Assembly: GCA_964017195.1 (NCBI GenBank)
Contig: OZ024898.1
Coordinates: 17,888,475-17,952,474, forward strand
Source: Siderastrea radians
Lineage: Eukaryota; Cnidaria; Anthozoa; Scleractinia; Rhizangiidae
Length of the DNA: 64,000 bases
Direction of reading: 5' to 3'
The translations under genes and the position numbers were made by a program. Under the pieces are notes generated by a model. The model was not told the DNA's origin, ran no database searches, and worked only from the letters and a program-made list of their open reading frames with translations. Shown piece after piece: positions 47,301-59,254 of the stretch. Each line of letters opens with the position of its first letter. Position 1 is the first letter of the stretch.

Positions 47301-50300
47301 CTTGTTTCTTGGACCTATACTCCGTATTGTCTGCTCCGATAGTATTGAGTTTTTGAAGCCCGTCACAATTCAGCTGCCAGTCTCATTTCAAGAGGAACAG
47401 CAGGGAATTCCTGATCCCTCAATATGCCGTGTCAGGGTGCTGTTTTTGAGGACCGATGGCGAACGTAAACAATGGATTGAAATTACTGGCGATCTTGCAA
47501 ATCCTGCAAGTTTTGATGGGACGTTTGTTAGCTTCCAGGTTGAACGCTTCTCCGGGTATGGAAACAAATCTTCTATTACATATTATACACTATGTGAGTC
47601 AAATGGACATTCGTGTGAAATTGACAAATGTGTTGGTACTTAGGGTGAGCGGCCGTCATCTTCAACGTGGATAATTGAAATTGACCTATCAGTGTGAAAA
47701 CACTGTTGTTGTTGGCCAAGACTCAAAACAGCGATCGGTGTGTTTCTATCCGTCTATTGTGAGTCACATTGTATTAAGTTCAGTCTACTGATATCGTTGA
47801 TAAGTCGTTTATATGGTGCAGGTGGCTGTTGGCACCGGTTCGGGGGCATTTGTTCAAAGTTAGTAAACCAGCTTTCTAGAGTGAGTTGCTGGCAGTATTC
47901 CGTAAAGTAGGTACTGTACTGTAATGATGGGTTTGTGAGCAACGGACAAAACACTAACTTACAGTTTACTAAAGAAACCAAAGAGATTGCTCAGCGTGCC
48001 ACGAGGATAGAAAACAGCAGATAGTGATGTACAGGAAAGCGACCAACACTGACAGTTTCCTACAATCCCTCCGCGGTGTCATAATAAACGACGCTTGACT
48101 AGCAGTACGCCATCCACTAATTTGTGACTCACCAAACAGCCGAAGGAAATAATAACCGAAGCGAAGTCTTAGAAAGAACTCAGACGTTATTAGACTTTAT
48201 TTAAAAATAGTTACAAGACCGCTGAACCTGCGCTAACCGCACGACAACTTCCCGAATTACAAGGGCAGTCCTGAGACCATTGTACGAATCTGTAACCTTT
48301 CTCTATTCATGTTGATTACAAACCCATCAAGTCCTCACGACAACTTCCTTTTAATATCAAGGAAATTGTTCATTTTGTTATCAGGCGTTCTTGGGAGTAA
48401 AATGGCTTCTGAGTTCGTCTAGTCAGTTTCACTGATTAACTACAATTCTGTTTGCTAATTTTCAATACATTTTCGCTTCTATTTCTTTCATCTATTTCCA
48501 GATATCATTATTTTCTTGACTGGGGCGAAATAGAGTTCAGTGTTTCAGGAATTGTTAACTACCTGTCTAGCATCATTTGGAGTCAGCCAAGACTGGCGAA
48601 CTTCTTTGCTTACTTTCATCCATCAGAACGTCTTCATTCCCAAGATGTTTTACACCTGATATGCTGCCCCGCTGACCTTAGAAAAGAGGTAATACAGGAG
48701 CTTGAAAGGAAAGACATAACAGCAAGTGAGGAAAGTTCTTGGAAAAAGATGATACCAGGACGTGACAAGGCGTTTGTGTTTGTATCAGGAGGGATCAGCC
48801 CAGTTAATACGGAGGACATGGACGACTTTCATCTCATGTAAGTGAAAACAAATTTAGCCTATACGGTCCGGAGCAATTGGATTTAAAAGAACCACTGAAC
48901 ACATGTATACTGAAAACGCTTCCAATAAATTGCATTCTTAATTTTACTTTCTAGCTTTTTTAGTTTTGTTTCTAACCTGGGAGCTAGCTTACAGTTCAAT
49001 AATATACCATAGCTACCGTTATGACCACACGAAACAAAAATCATTACGGCAAGACGATAAACTAGACCAAGAACTTGAAGGCTAAGTGAACCAACGATAA
49101 GACTTGTCATTAATCTTCCTTTCCTGTTTATAATGGGCATGGTTCGTCTGCTTAGGATGCCAATATTTTGTAATTTGTATTACCGTCATCAACCTTGCAC
49201 TGGTAAATAATTTCGTGGGAGAGAACATCAGACTCACAATTAAACGGGATTGTTCAAAGAAAAAAAAAACCTGGCCATGTTTGGGTGTGATGTGGACCCT
49301 CGGAGTTCTCCTGCCATTTTAGAGTGTAAGAATTCTTTCCATTATGAAAATAACGATGGGAAACACTGATAATTCTACAACAGTTTTAGCCTCTTTTATG
49401 GATTGACGATAAATTATTGATTCGGGGAGTCTTTAAAGAGACGAGAAAGCATCTCTTATATTGCACTCAACAAGGGATAGTAGCTATAGGTTTGAAATGC
49501 AGTGTAAATAAATTAAAAGTAAATGCAAGCTCGTAGAAAATAGACAGCTCCAGTGTTACGTCTTTGGTTGAGGGGTTATAGAATAGCTTGCTGTTGCTGT
49601 TCTTTTTAGTACCGTAAATAGCCTCTGTTGCAGTATATGTACGAATGCAACAAACAAGTTACCCATTGTACTCTATGTATGTTTAAAAACAGGTTTGAAG
49701 GAGATGTTCAGTACAGGTCTCAACTGCTGGTTCGTTTAGTCAGTGACCAAGAATTTTCCCAAGTAGAGTTTCGCAGCACTCCGAAGTCCACTGGGAGACT
49801 GAACTTGTTGTCTAAATTACACATTAGAGTGCCTACTTTGAATATTGATCGTACGGTGAGTCCTACTTACAAACACTTACAAACAGTCCTATTGAGCATC
49901 TTTTTTTGTTGTTGTATTTTGAGTCCAAAGGTACATTCATTTTTTTGTTTCGAACATAAAATAGATGCATAGAAAAGTAAACTGAAATGTTTCACGAGAA
50001 GAAAAAAAGCGCCCTTGCATGATCGCCGGACTTTGGCACCGTGCTTGCTGTAACACTACGTTAAAGGTGATGACTGAACAGCAATTTTGATAGCAGCCCC
50101 TTGCTGTACATCAAACGTGCTTAAACTTACAGCTTAGACCAAGGCTACATTTGAGAGCCATTCCAGAGACACGTACTACTATTACTACTGCTATTTCTGT
50201 CAACAGAAGTACTACATCCTGGTGCCAGATGTACTTTTATTTGACTTATTTCGGCCTTTTTTCCACTTTCCTTTACAGGAGACACCAGTAGAGTTTTTTT

Positions 50301-51231
50301 TGCGTTCCTTTAAACAGCCAAAAACTATTAGTTGCTTATACTGCTACAGCATTTTGGTTCCAGATGTACTTATATCTCGGCCTCTTTTCATCTTTCCTTT
50401 GCAGAAGAAACCAGTGGAGTTTTTTGGCGTTCCTTTAAACGACCAAACACTATCAGATGCTCCAGCTCCACTTGTGCTGGGAACATGCAGGACATTCGTG
50501 ACAGACGAGACTTACGAAGCACACTTTCACCGCCTCACTAGTGGTAACCAGACACCTACCCAAGTACTGAGGAATTTCTTTGAGGTTCTAGCGGGGTTGG
50601 ACTTTGATGTCCAAGAAGAATGTTTTGAAATTATCGTTAAAGTATTGAGAGCGCAATCAGGGTCTATGCATGTGGCTGAACGCCTTCAAGAAGGTAAAAT
50701 TGATATTTATTCACGTAGATAACTACGTTTTCACAGCAAGCGGGCCCGACTCTCCAACAGAAGGAGGATATTGTGGACCAGAGTTCTATCTAATCGTCAC
50801 GAACAATTGTCTTACTATTTACCAAATTTATCTGAGAATGATTGATTCACTGTAAATGGAAAGACCGTATTCGTTTTTCAGTGTATTTCCTTGGTTGATG
50901 TTGCTCAGTTATTTACTATTAATTTGACATAATTTTATTTCCTGTAAAGTAGACTCCTACTGTTTCAAACACTCGAGGGGAGACAAAACCTGTTGGAGAT
51001 AACGGGAGTTTGAGGGAGCGTATAATGAATAACTGAGCAACATTGATCAAGAGAAACGAGTTTCAATACGAGGCGGTAATTCAGATGGTGGGGTCTACTC
51101 TACTTTACTAACAAAATGTTGTGGGGAAACCCACCCCTCATGACCCCTGTTTCATAAGCCACCAGGTGTGGAGATCTTGTATTACACTAATAATTCACTT
51201 GCCTGTAAAACACATTTTATTGCATCCTCGG

Positions 51232-51272
<41 letters not shown>

Positions 51273-51960
51273 GTTGGGATGAGGGAAAGTAGAAAAGGGC
51301 GTTTTGACTTTCCCTCGCCCAACCATTTTCCCCTTGCTGACCGAGGATGATTTTATAATGATTCTGAGACTTGGTTGCCGCCAGAAACAGTGAATTTTGT
51401 TGTTTATCTCATCATAGCGGAATATGTTTCGCGGATCTTGACCTGGTCCAACACTTTGACAGATTTGGTATTGCTCAAACGACAGGGTAGTGTAAACTAC
51501 TGCTGTTTTTGGCTGCGGAATGAACTCCAATTTATACAAACGTTAAATTAAATGTTAATTTTTTGACATGCTGATTTTCCGCACTCTGGGCGTTATTTGC
51601 GGCCTAGCTAAATGCAGGCTTACTGAAAACCTGCTTGCTCTTAATTTTCACTTCCTTGTAGCTCGCCGAAAGGTCATCGCACAGCTAAAATCAAATAATG
51701 AGGTCACCCGCACAGTGTCAAAAGGAGTGGGATCCCTGTGGAAGAGGCTGGCAAGACAGCTCGACCTTAAAGAAGGACAAATTGACACAATATTAGAGGA
51801 AGAGAACGACGACCAAGAACGCTGCTTCAAGGCTCTAGTAAGATGGTGTCAGCTGAATGGAGAAGGTGCAACAATAAGAAAACTCATGCTTGCTTTGACA
51901 AAAACAGGACTGGCGGAAGTGAACAATGACGTTATGAGGTGCCTGCATCTTCTTTCGTGA
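44375..51960 (+). CDS. ZU5-ZU5-UPA-death domain protein, PIDD1-like (9 exons, 5' incomplete)
   Basis: Exons 44375-44432, 45584-45824, 45987-46333, 46656-46891, 47263-47555, 48502-48837, 49693-49855, 50405-50693 and 51662-51960 (TGA) join in consistent phases to 753 residues. Residues about 20-100 are an Asp/Glu tract. The first ZU5 lies at about 101-215 (VHLTFPPGAVSEPT) and the second at about 240-335 (GGGTFTHPDYPGVTVMIPKK). A UPA-like region follows from about 380 (VERFSGYHYFLDW). A linker helix set comes next, and a death domain occupies about 665-745 (LWKRLARQLDLKEGQIDTIL). PIDD1 and UNC5 share ZU5-UPA-DD architecture. The tandem ZU5 pair fits PIDD1 better, although no leucine-rich repeats are seen. 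The first exon is tentative and the start codon was not found. It probably acts as a cytosolic death-fold adaptor. It lies immediately downstream of a DED-NB-ARC-TPR gene on the same strand. Confidence 0.85.
44511..44840. mobile_element. Long palindromic MITE in intron of the ZU5 gene
   Basis: Arms of about 155 bp (outer end AAAGGATAAAGGTCAAT, inner end TAGTATTTAAATCAACGATC or its mate) are inverted copies with scattered differences around a ~17-bp spacer at about 44667-44683. There are no open frames. It lies between the first two recognised exons. Confidence 0.8.
50216..50465 (+). repeat. Tandem duplication of a 3' splice site and exon start
   Basis: The block at about 50353-50465, covering the intron end (TTTCCTTTGCAG) and the start of the exon at 50405, is repeated imperfectly at about 50216-50330 (TTTCCTTTACAG and onward). 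Both copies contain CCAGATGTACTT, TCGGCC and CCAGT.GAGTTTTTT. The upstream copy keeps an AG acceptor but has an indel in the T run that shifts the frame, so it is a decoy or decayed exon start. Confidence 0.75.
50890..51049. repeat. Short inverted repeat pair in an intron
   Basis: GTTGATGTTGCTCAGTTATT near 50894 is repeated inverted as AATAACTGAGCAACATTGAT near 51028. This may be a small MITE between the last two exons of the ZU5 gene. Confidence 0.5.
51233..51273. repeat. (GACA)n microsatellite
   Basis: About ten GACA units in the last intron of the ZU5-UPA-death gene. Confidence 0.95.
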
Positions 51961-53560
51961 TGCATTTTTTGGCTTCACTAACGAACTTAACTGAAATAAT
52001 TGTCAAAATGTAACCTTCCTTACTAACGAATTGCCTTACATTTGTCATTGTTGGTGTTGAATTTTGTAAGTGTTACGTATCGCGTCACGCAGTCTGTCAC
52101 GCTATCCCAGTATTATTTATGCATTGCAATATCTTATAGCCTGCGCGCAGACGTCTCCCCCTTTCTATCTTATAGATTGAAAATTCTGTGTTCTCGTCAT
52201 GCTTTTGTTCATCGATGTGAATAATGACTAAAGGTTTTGTTATTGGTCCTAATAAGATTACCAATGATTGATAGCAAAAATTTATTCTAATTATGAAAAA
52301 AGCAACAGTGAAACAAAACAAAACAGAAACAAGCATTCCGCCTCCCCCCCCCCCTCCACATGCTGAATCGTTCCAGTCACAGCCAACATTGTCCGAGGGA
52401 GAACGGGGGCTAAAAATGTCTGATCCGCCGCGTTTGAATACTGAGGCCTTAGTTCAAGCATGGAACTTTTAATGTGCTGAACCAAGAGCGCCGAACGTAA
52501 TGAAATAAGCGAAAGCTATTGTTTTAGATTCGGCACATGTAAAGTTCGAAGTTTGAACCCGGCCTAATATCTGACCGAATTAAAATCTGTGTATTTTGCG
52601 GCCACCTTTGTCTGGTGTCCCAAGAACTTTTGGCAACGATTATAAGCGGCTTTATTTAAAATGTCATATTTTTATAAAGTCTAATTTTCAGTTAAATTAA
52701 TTATGATGAGGAAAGCAAGATAGCTCTCCTTTCTATCGAATAAGGTTCCACAGTCCATGAACACTACAAAAATTCCTGAAATGTCGAAATGTCGATTGTG
52801 TTGTGACAAATCAGATTCGAGGTTACGCTGAAGATTCTTGCCGTTAGTAGAATTTCGCGTATCATTGGTTAAAATCAACATTCCAGACGTGTTTGGCATA
52901 TTCACGGTTTTCTTAGGTTGACTGTAGGACTACTGGAACGATGGACCACACCATCATTAATCTCAGTGCATAGCGTGCATAGTCTACATATGCAAAGCAG
53001 AGCACAGACTCAATTTAATTTTTATTGCGCATTTACCGTCCTCTTGTTCTCATGCTCCCTCCTCCAGACTCGGGACACTCGCCACGCTTCTCAAAACTGA
53101 AACTCCCATGTGTCTTAAAAATCGCATATATATTTAAAATGTATTATAGCGTTGTTATTTTTTAAACGTCGGTGAATCTTTTGCCTAACTTTTAGAGCGT
53201 TCTTTTTTCACTGGTTGTCGAAAGTAAAGTATAGTTGCTTTTATTTTGCTCAAATGTGTTCTGTGATTGTTTTTAGAACTCGTACCACTGAAATAATGAA
53301 TATACACTTACTGGGTAGATTATAACGTCATTGTCTACTATTTTGCCTACAATACGTAGCTGTGTCGATAAATGGACGCTTCGACAACAAGAAACTGAAT
53401 AAGTTTCCTATGGGGGTAGGGACAGGAGGGTAAATCTCCCTCCTCCCTACATAGTAGTGATAAAAGTATGATTTGGGCCCCGTTACTGTATTCCCCTTGC
53501 ACTCCCTTTGAATTCCCCTACGCTGATTAGTTTGTGCTTCACACACTAGGTCGTGACAAG
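51961..53560. other. Intergenic stretch, no supported gene
   Basis: It holds short frames without domains and a poly-C run near 52,348. No exon, repeat with clear ends or RNA gene could be supported. Confidence 0.5.
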
Positions 53561-53562
53561 GC

Positions 53563-53775
53563 TGACGTCACGAGTTGAATTGCTTCAATACCCAATGAGC
53601 GTTGTTTGCCTGCTCTCTTCTCACACTGATTGGTTCTCAAGCTTTTCCCGCCATTCGTTTGTCGTTTCTTACTAGCTTTCGCGCCATTTCCATTCAATAT
53701 AAATGCGCGGAAATTCACTTCACTGTATCACTGATTCGTTCTTGAGCGCTTTATTGTCCTTTTCCATATAAAGGC
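53563..53775 (+). promoter_or_regulatory. Possible promoter: CRE, CCAAT and TATA-like motifs
   Basis: A perfect TGACGTCA (53563-53570), an inverted CCAAT (ATTGG near 53,629) and TATA-like AATATAAATG (near 53,697) and CATATAAAGG (near 53,765) occur within 220 bp, upstream of the coiled-coil ORF at 54352. The motifs are short and could be chance or belong to a transposon. Confidence 0.2.
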
Positions 53776-53816
53776 GCAGAAATTGAGTTGGTCAACTTGA
53801 GCGACGAATATTAATT

Positions 53817-54006
53817 AACAAATAAAAAAGCCAAAACCGTGCTTTGTTCTGTGATAAAGCACGCAAGGAAGTGACGAGAGCACGAAAGAAGTGTAGGGTG
53901 AACACGAGCCGCTGGCGAGTGCTTCTCCCTACTTCTTGAGTGCTCTCGTCACTTCCTTGAGTGCTTTATCACAGAACAAAGCACGATTTTGGCTTTTTTA
54001 TTTGTT
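53817..54006. mobile_element. Palindromic MITE (~190 bp)
   Basis: The left arm runs from AACAAATAAAAAAGCC through TGCTTTGTTCTGTGATAAAG and GTGACGAGAGCAC, and is matched by a near-perfect inverted right arm ending at 54006. The central spacer is about 40 bp. A related GATAAAGCACG fragment recurs near 54,163-54,175, so the family may be larger than the palindrome. Confidence 0.75.
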
Positions 54007-54351
54007 TTATAATATAGCTTTGCTCACATTTGTAAAGAGACTGGCTTTTAATTGCAAGAAATCAAGTTTTTTCATAGCTTGCAAGCGCGCGCAAGAAAGG
54101 TTTTCAGTTTGCCAGCGCGCGCAGAATGGCGTCACGGGCTACTCCTTGCATCTGTACTCTGATAAAGCACGCTGTTTCAACCAATCAGAGCGCGCGTTAT
54201 ATCGAAACTTTATTATAATTTCACTTGAAAGATATGTCTGTTTGCTCTAAATATCCTTTCTTGTCAACGCTACCTCAACATAAAAATTAACTCGGCTTTT
54301 TTCTGGTATGAGTTATCATGTAGCGAACAGTCGGTTAAGAAAACGATCAAG

Positions 54352-54974
54352 ATGACACAAAACCAGCAACCTAGTGAAGATTCCAGAACAGCAATTACAG
54401 AGCTTCAAAAGAATTAGATAATATCAAGAAAAAATATTCAGATTTGAAGCGTATTCACAAATGCACGAGCGAAAGAGACAGTGAGCGAATCTGGGAGTTG
54501 TTGTACAGCCCTGTTCCTTTAATCCAACGTTTGCAAGATTTAGAACGTTCTCTTTATGAGGCGAACAAATTAGCGGAGAAACAGCAAGAAGAAATTCGCG
54601 CCTTGATGAATCATGTCAAGTTACTGGAAGAGGAAAAGGCCAAAATGGTATCTGTTACAGACGATGACCTTCGTCGCCAACAAGCATTTACGCTGAATAT
54701 TTATAACTTTCATCAGTGTCAACACACAGCCTTAATCAATATTTTGATTGAAGCAAACCATGCTCGCCTGGTAGCAGAAACCACAGCTGACCACTGGCGC
54801 CAACGTTTTGAAGAAGAACATCGAAAACTTGACCTCAACTCGGCAGGTGAAGCGAAGCGAAAAAGGCTGTGCAAGTATAACTTAACATTAAAGACTGAGA
54901 GCCCCTGTGAGGTCAAACGACCAGTGCTCCAAAGACAACTTGGAGCTGTGGAAAACAGTTGCGAGAAAGACTGA
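54352..54974 (+). pseudogene. Coiled-coil ORF with an apparent 1-nt frameshift near its start
   Basis: An ATG at 54352 opens MTQNQQPSEDSRTAITELQK and hits TAG about 22 codons later. One base out of phase, the reading continues ELDNIKKKYSDLKRIHKC without a break and stays open to TGA at 54974 (about 186 further codons). The long part is rich in Glu, Lys, Leu and Gln with heptad spacing (RLQDLERSLYEANKLAEKQQ), a predicted coiled coil. No intron is visible. The gene could be a frameshifted pseudogene, a real gene with a sequencing or assembly error, or one using a non-AUG or later start. The product is unrecognised. Confidence 0.55.
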
Positions 54975-55744
54975 ATACTTTTCAGTGAGACTCTGTGAAC
55001 GAAGGCATTTGTTGCCTGCTACGCAAGTAATAATGCGAATGTACTTGAACTGGATTTGCCTGAATGATTAGTAGTGCTTTGTCGAGGGATTTAAGAAACA
55101 ATTAAACTTAGCCAAATCTATTGAAACTATTTTGATTGGATCTCTGTACAAACATTAAGGATGTACAAACTTTTGAGCTTAAAAAAATTTAAGCCTATCC
55201 AAGCAAATTGAGCGCACTCTCAAGCGACTTGTTTGTCTAAAAGATAACAGGTTTTTTTTCTATACTCACTGACGATATCATTAACTCGAGGCCTCGCGTG
55301 TTTGAAATTTGTTATTTTATTCACCAACTCAACTTTTATTTCTGAGTTGCGTCATTAATTTTTAGCAGGGAATTAAAGATACGAAACTCGAAACACAAAC
55401 GGGCTTCCAAGTAAAAGGCATTTTATTTTAAATTCTTTCAAGGCAAAACAACTCCTTGTGCACGACTGGAGCTAGTGAAAACCGAGTTATCGGTGTGTTT
55501 ACCACGCGTGTAACACACGCAGCGACTTTTTCCTTTAACACGTGCAAGTCATTGCTGAGTGAAAAATCACACGAATCGTATTTGTCCCTTTGGTCTCCTT
55601 TGTTGCCTGAAGTCCCTGAAGGTCTCTTTTAACGTTTTACTTTTTTTCTTGTAATTCAGCATTGTACATCCGTTTGGGAATTCTCTTTAGTTTCTTGATC
55701 AGGCGTTCTTTCCGTTTTGCCTTGTTGTATGACACGTTTCTAGA

Positions 55745-56327
55745 ATTTTCTCACTTCAAAGACAACCTTTTTCACCCTTTCCTCTTGCTTCCGAGTTGAA
55801 TCAAGGTATGGTCGAGCTAGGAACGCACTCTCCTCACTCAGTTCTTGGGGAAGCAGACTCACCCCACATGAAGCCGGTGTGGGATAAGGAGAAAAGCGCG
55901 GCAGAGGAGTTCCATCTCGGTCACACATTCCATTGGAGTCCAATGCCATAAGGTCACACGTGTCGGGCCACCAAACTTGCTTTGGACCACACTCCAGAAA
56001 TCAGCTATCGAGAAACGACAGCCGTCGGGATGGAGCATCTGCTGGGTTGTCACTAGACGCTACGTGACCTACGTGAAGCGAGATATTCAGTCGAGACGTG
56101 GTAAAGAACAATCTCTTCAATACTCTGGTTAAGGACGCACTCCTTCCTCCCTGGCTAGACCATGCATCCACTACGGCCCTGTTATCTACACGCGCATCCA
56201 CCCATGCGTTTTGTAAAAGGTTAGAGAAAGACGCAAGAGCCTTATCCAAAGCTAAAGCCTCCCTGGTAGCAATGTCAAATTCTCTCTCCTTGTCAGTCCA
56301 GTAGCCTGATATGGTAAATAGTCTCAC
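55745..56327 (-). pseudogene. DIRS-like RNase H region
   Basis: Frames joined across shifts read SGYWTDKEREFDIATREALA, then VDARVDNRAVVDAWSSQGG, HVASSDNPADAPSRRLS, and a tail MCDRDGTPLPRFSPYPTPAS. DNRAVV and the SSDNPADAPSR motif match retroelement RNase H ends. It is broken between two frames near 56,040. Confidence 0.6.
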
Positions 56328-56519
56328 TCAATTTCATCGTGGCCTCCCAGCCAGATCCCGATGCTTCTGAGGAGAGGGATATCTGTAGGTGACGTTCTTC
56401 TTTCCACGGAAGGGGATCGTCCCAAGTCTCGAGGAAAAGCCAATGAGCAATTTCGTCACGGAGATTCTTATCGATCTTAACCAAGCGATTAGTACGCATG
56501 CCTTTGGGAATGGCTAAGT

Positions 56520-57322
56520 TCATCTCCTTGGTGAACAAAAGTGCTGCCGGAACGGCCAGGGAAAACGAGACACACTTGCCACAAGTCGTTGGAGGGTCTT
56601 TACTGACACAGTTGAACACCCCAAAACCTGCCGCACCAAAATAAGGAATTTCCCTTTCTTAGCCGGGATGAGGCGAAACGCTAGCCACGTAGAGTCCGAG
56701 AGGAAGCCCAAGTATGGGACCACCTGAGCTGGGTACAATATAGACTTGGACAAGCCTAGAAAATAACCTAACTGAATCAAAAAATAGCAGACCAAAAAGA
56801 TGACCGAGTTAGCAGCCGCTAAATTTTGTTCGTCCATCGTTTGCAGCTGAGAGTGAGGCCAGCGATTAAGATCTACCTGTAGCTGACCATTATGGCGATC
56901 ATCAATGTACAACAAACACGGGACGCCTAGTGAACGAAAGAAGATGGTTGCCACTAAACCTGTCGATTGTTAGACAAAAGGTGTACTCTTTCAACCGAAA
57001 GGAAGAGTGTTGTAATGGAAATACCAGCCACCCCGCTGGGTCCCAAAATAGGTTCGACTTTCTTCAGCCAACAAAAGGTGGTCATATTCTGAATTATCGT
57101 CAAGGACGGTTTGATAAGATTGCCGCCAACATATCAAGGCAAGTCGGAGAGACTGTCCAACTTGAAAGGAGCATCAGCCATCCAAAGATTAAGGAAACGG
57201 GCGTCATGACACAACCTAGGCTTTGTTGGTTCAACAGTCAATGGTAACACGAGGTGGGGTGGACGAACTTGACCAACGCGCCCTAGCAAGGATATCGCAC
57301 CAGAGTGGATCCTATCAAGCAA
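56520..57322 (-). pseudogene. DIRS-like reverse transcriptase region
   Basis: Two frames carry SGAISLLGRVGQVRPPHLVL with PTKPRLCHDARFLNLWM (fingers), then GVPCLLYIDDRHNGQL, with the catalytic YIDD intact, and VVPYLGFLSDS (thumb). A frameshift and stop separate them, so the enzyme cannot be made from this copy. Confidence 0.65.
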
Positions 57323-58104
57323 TGTCTTGCGTACAAACTTAGCGAAAGGTCAACATGAAGGATTATTTTTAAATTGAGTGGGTGGCGGGCGAGCCGAATC
57401 ATACGCTTTCCTTTTGAAATTACCCCTAAAGGGACGAACAAAGTCCTCAACCGATACTTTGTTCCGAATTCAACGCAAGTCCCGAAGTTGTTGAGGACTC
57501 GGATCATCGCCCAAAATCTCTTCCTAGCTTTCCACGTGGTTGTGTAGTTCGCCAGCTCGAAAATGATCTGGGTCTCAAAACTGTAATTCTGACACCACCC
57601 AAGGACATCACCCTGAATGACTTTCTGGAGTCTCTCCTTCGGTATCGTTGTCACCCCCGTACTGGTCCCGGAAGGGTTTCCCCTCCAGTCAACCCAATGA
57701 ACACATTGAGGTGGAGAATGAACAACATCTAAGAGAGGAACGTCAAAAGATTGGTCGAATTCCCATTCCCATGCCAAATGAAAAGTAGCCCAGAAAAAAG
57801 ACAAAGGGTAAAAGTTTGAGTGAGGATGTCAAACAAGTACAATGGTAACAGCTATCACGCATACAAAAGGGGAAACCTAGAGGCCAGCAGGGGGTGACAA
57901 TTGTGACCCAGAATGACTAGGAGGGTTTATTAAAGTTACCCCGTTTTCGCAATTGTCACTCGCTGCAGCCCTAAGGGTGAGAAAAGAAGACTGGTGATAA
58001 TGATAGTCAAAGAAAACAATCATTCGCATGGCAAAAACAAGCATTTATTTTCCAAATATCACTGATGAAGGAGTATTTTGTACACATACACTAGTTCACC
58101 ACAA

Positions 58105-58618
58105 CTACTGTTTTCTCCCATCACTAGTTGCACCATTTGCCCTTACCCAGGGGCATGACACCCAGACATACAAGTCGACCTGGTATGACCAAACCTCAGG
58201 CAATAACGGCAACGAATAGATGTACGGGGGCTGGGTTCGCCTCAGATCTCGGTCTGCTAAAACCTCGTCCTTGACGGTTTCGGTTACTCTTCTCAACCTT
58301 CGCCATAATATCTGGGATCTTTTCCTGATCCTTATCCCCTAACAAAGGTAAAAGGTATTCGCGGAACTGGGCATCAAAACAGCAATGTAGTTTGGAACGG
58401 AGAGTCTCACAGGTCAGTCTGTAATAATTCGCCTTCTCATTCTTGCTATCATGAGCGGCATTCTTTATGACTTCCAGCAGTTATATCGCCTCAAAACGCG
58501 AGAACTCGGCAATCGGACGAGAGGCCAAGTTTCTTCTTCTTCCCAGTAGTTTCTCCAAGGATGATGTGGTCAAAGATTCCGCCTTCCGTTTGACCTCCTC
58601 AAGGTTTCTCATCAGTGT
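58105..58618 (-). pseudogene. DIRS-like gag, second exon, with zinc knuckle
   Basis: After an acceptor (TTTTTTAG) the frame reads TLMRNLEEVKRKAESLTTSS and SRPIAEFSRFEAI, then meets a TAA. Downstream, in shifted frames, comes CETLRSKLHCCFDAQFREYL and a CX2CX4HX4C knuckle (CRYCLRFGHTRSTC, about 58165-58215). The premature stop and shifts show decay. Confidence 0.6.
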
Positions 58619-58956
58619 CTAAAAACAAAACCGACAAGGCGAAACGTCCATAAAACCCACCACAACATAGTAAAGACAATAATAAGGCCATGCCAAAGTT
58701 AAAGGGAGTCGGTCACACAAAATTGGAGAACAGCCATTAAACAAGCGTTCAATGTAAATACCACTAAAAGACCCCTTCGCTAAGAAACACAGTCGTCATT
58801 TTGAGCCCAAAGTAATTCTTGTAAACATTTACAAGTGATCACCGCAAGGTCCTTCACCAAAAGAATAATATCGGTAAGTTCAACAATAAATGCTGTTAAA
58901 TACTGTAAACGCCCATTATAAAAACCATCATACTTAATAATTACAGAAAACTTGCA

Positions 58957-59230
58957 CTTTAAGGCCAAGTAATACGAGCAACAGTTTCTTTCAACTTGTC
59001 GCGCAACAATGTTGCGTTGCAAGTTGAGATTGTTTGTTGCGCGTATTACCACCTTCTCGTGCAACAAATTTTAATGTTGCAAAAAGTAGAAACGACGTCT
59101 ACTTTTTGCAACATGAAAATTTGTTGCGCGAGAAGGTGGTAATACGCGCAACAAACAATCTCAACTTGCAACGCAACATTGTTGCGCGACAAGTTGAAAG
59201 AAACTGTTGCCCGTATTACTGGGCCTTTAG
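58957..59230. mobile_element. Near-perfect palindromic MITE (274 bp)
   Basis: Arms of about 130 bp (outer AGGCCAAGTAATACGAGCAA, inner TGTTGCAAAAAGTAGA) are inverted copies with few mismatches around a tiny spacer near 59,091. The arms repeat CAACA/GTTGC wording. It interrupts the tandem-repeat-bearing intron of the DIRS-like gag. Confidence 0.85.
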
Positions 59231-59254
59231 TGATTCTTAAATGGCTCCTCGCCG

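Noticed and set aside
51195..51539. 114-codon minus-strand frame
   Set aside because: It overlaps the GACA microsatellite (reading CLSV repeats) and lies within an intron of the plus-strand ZU5 gene.
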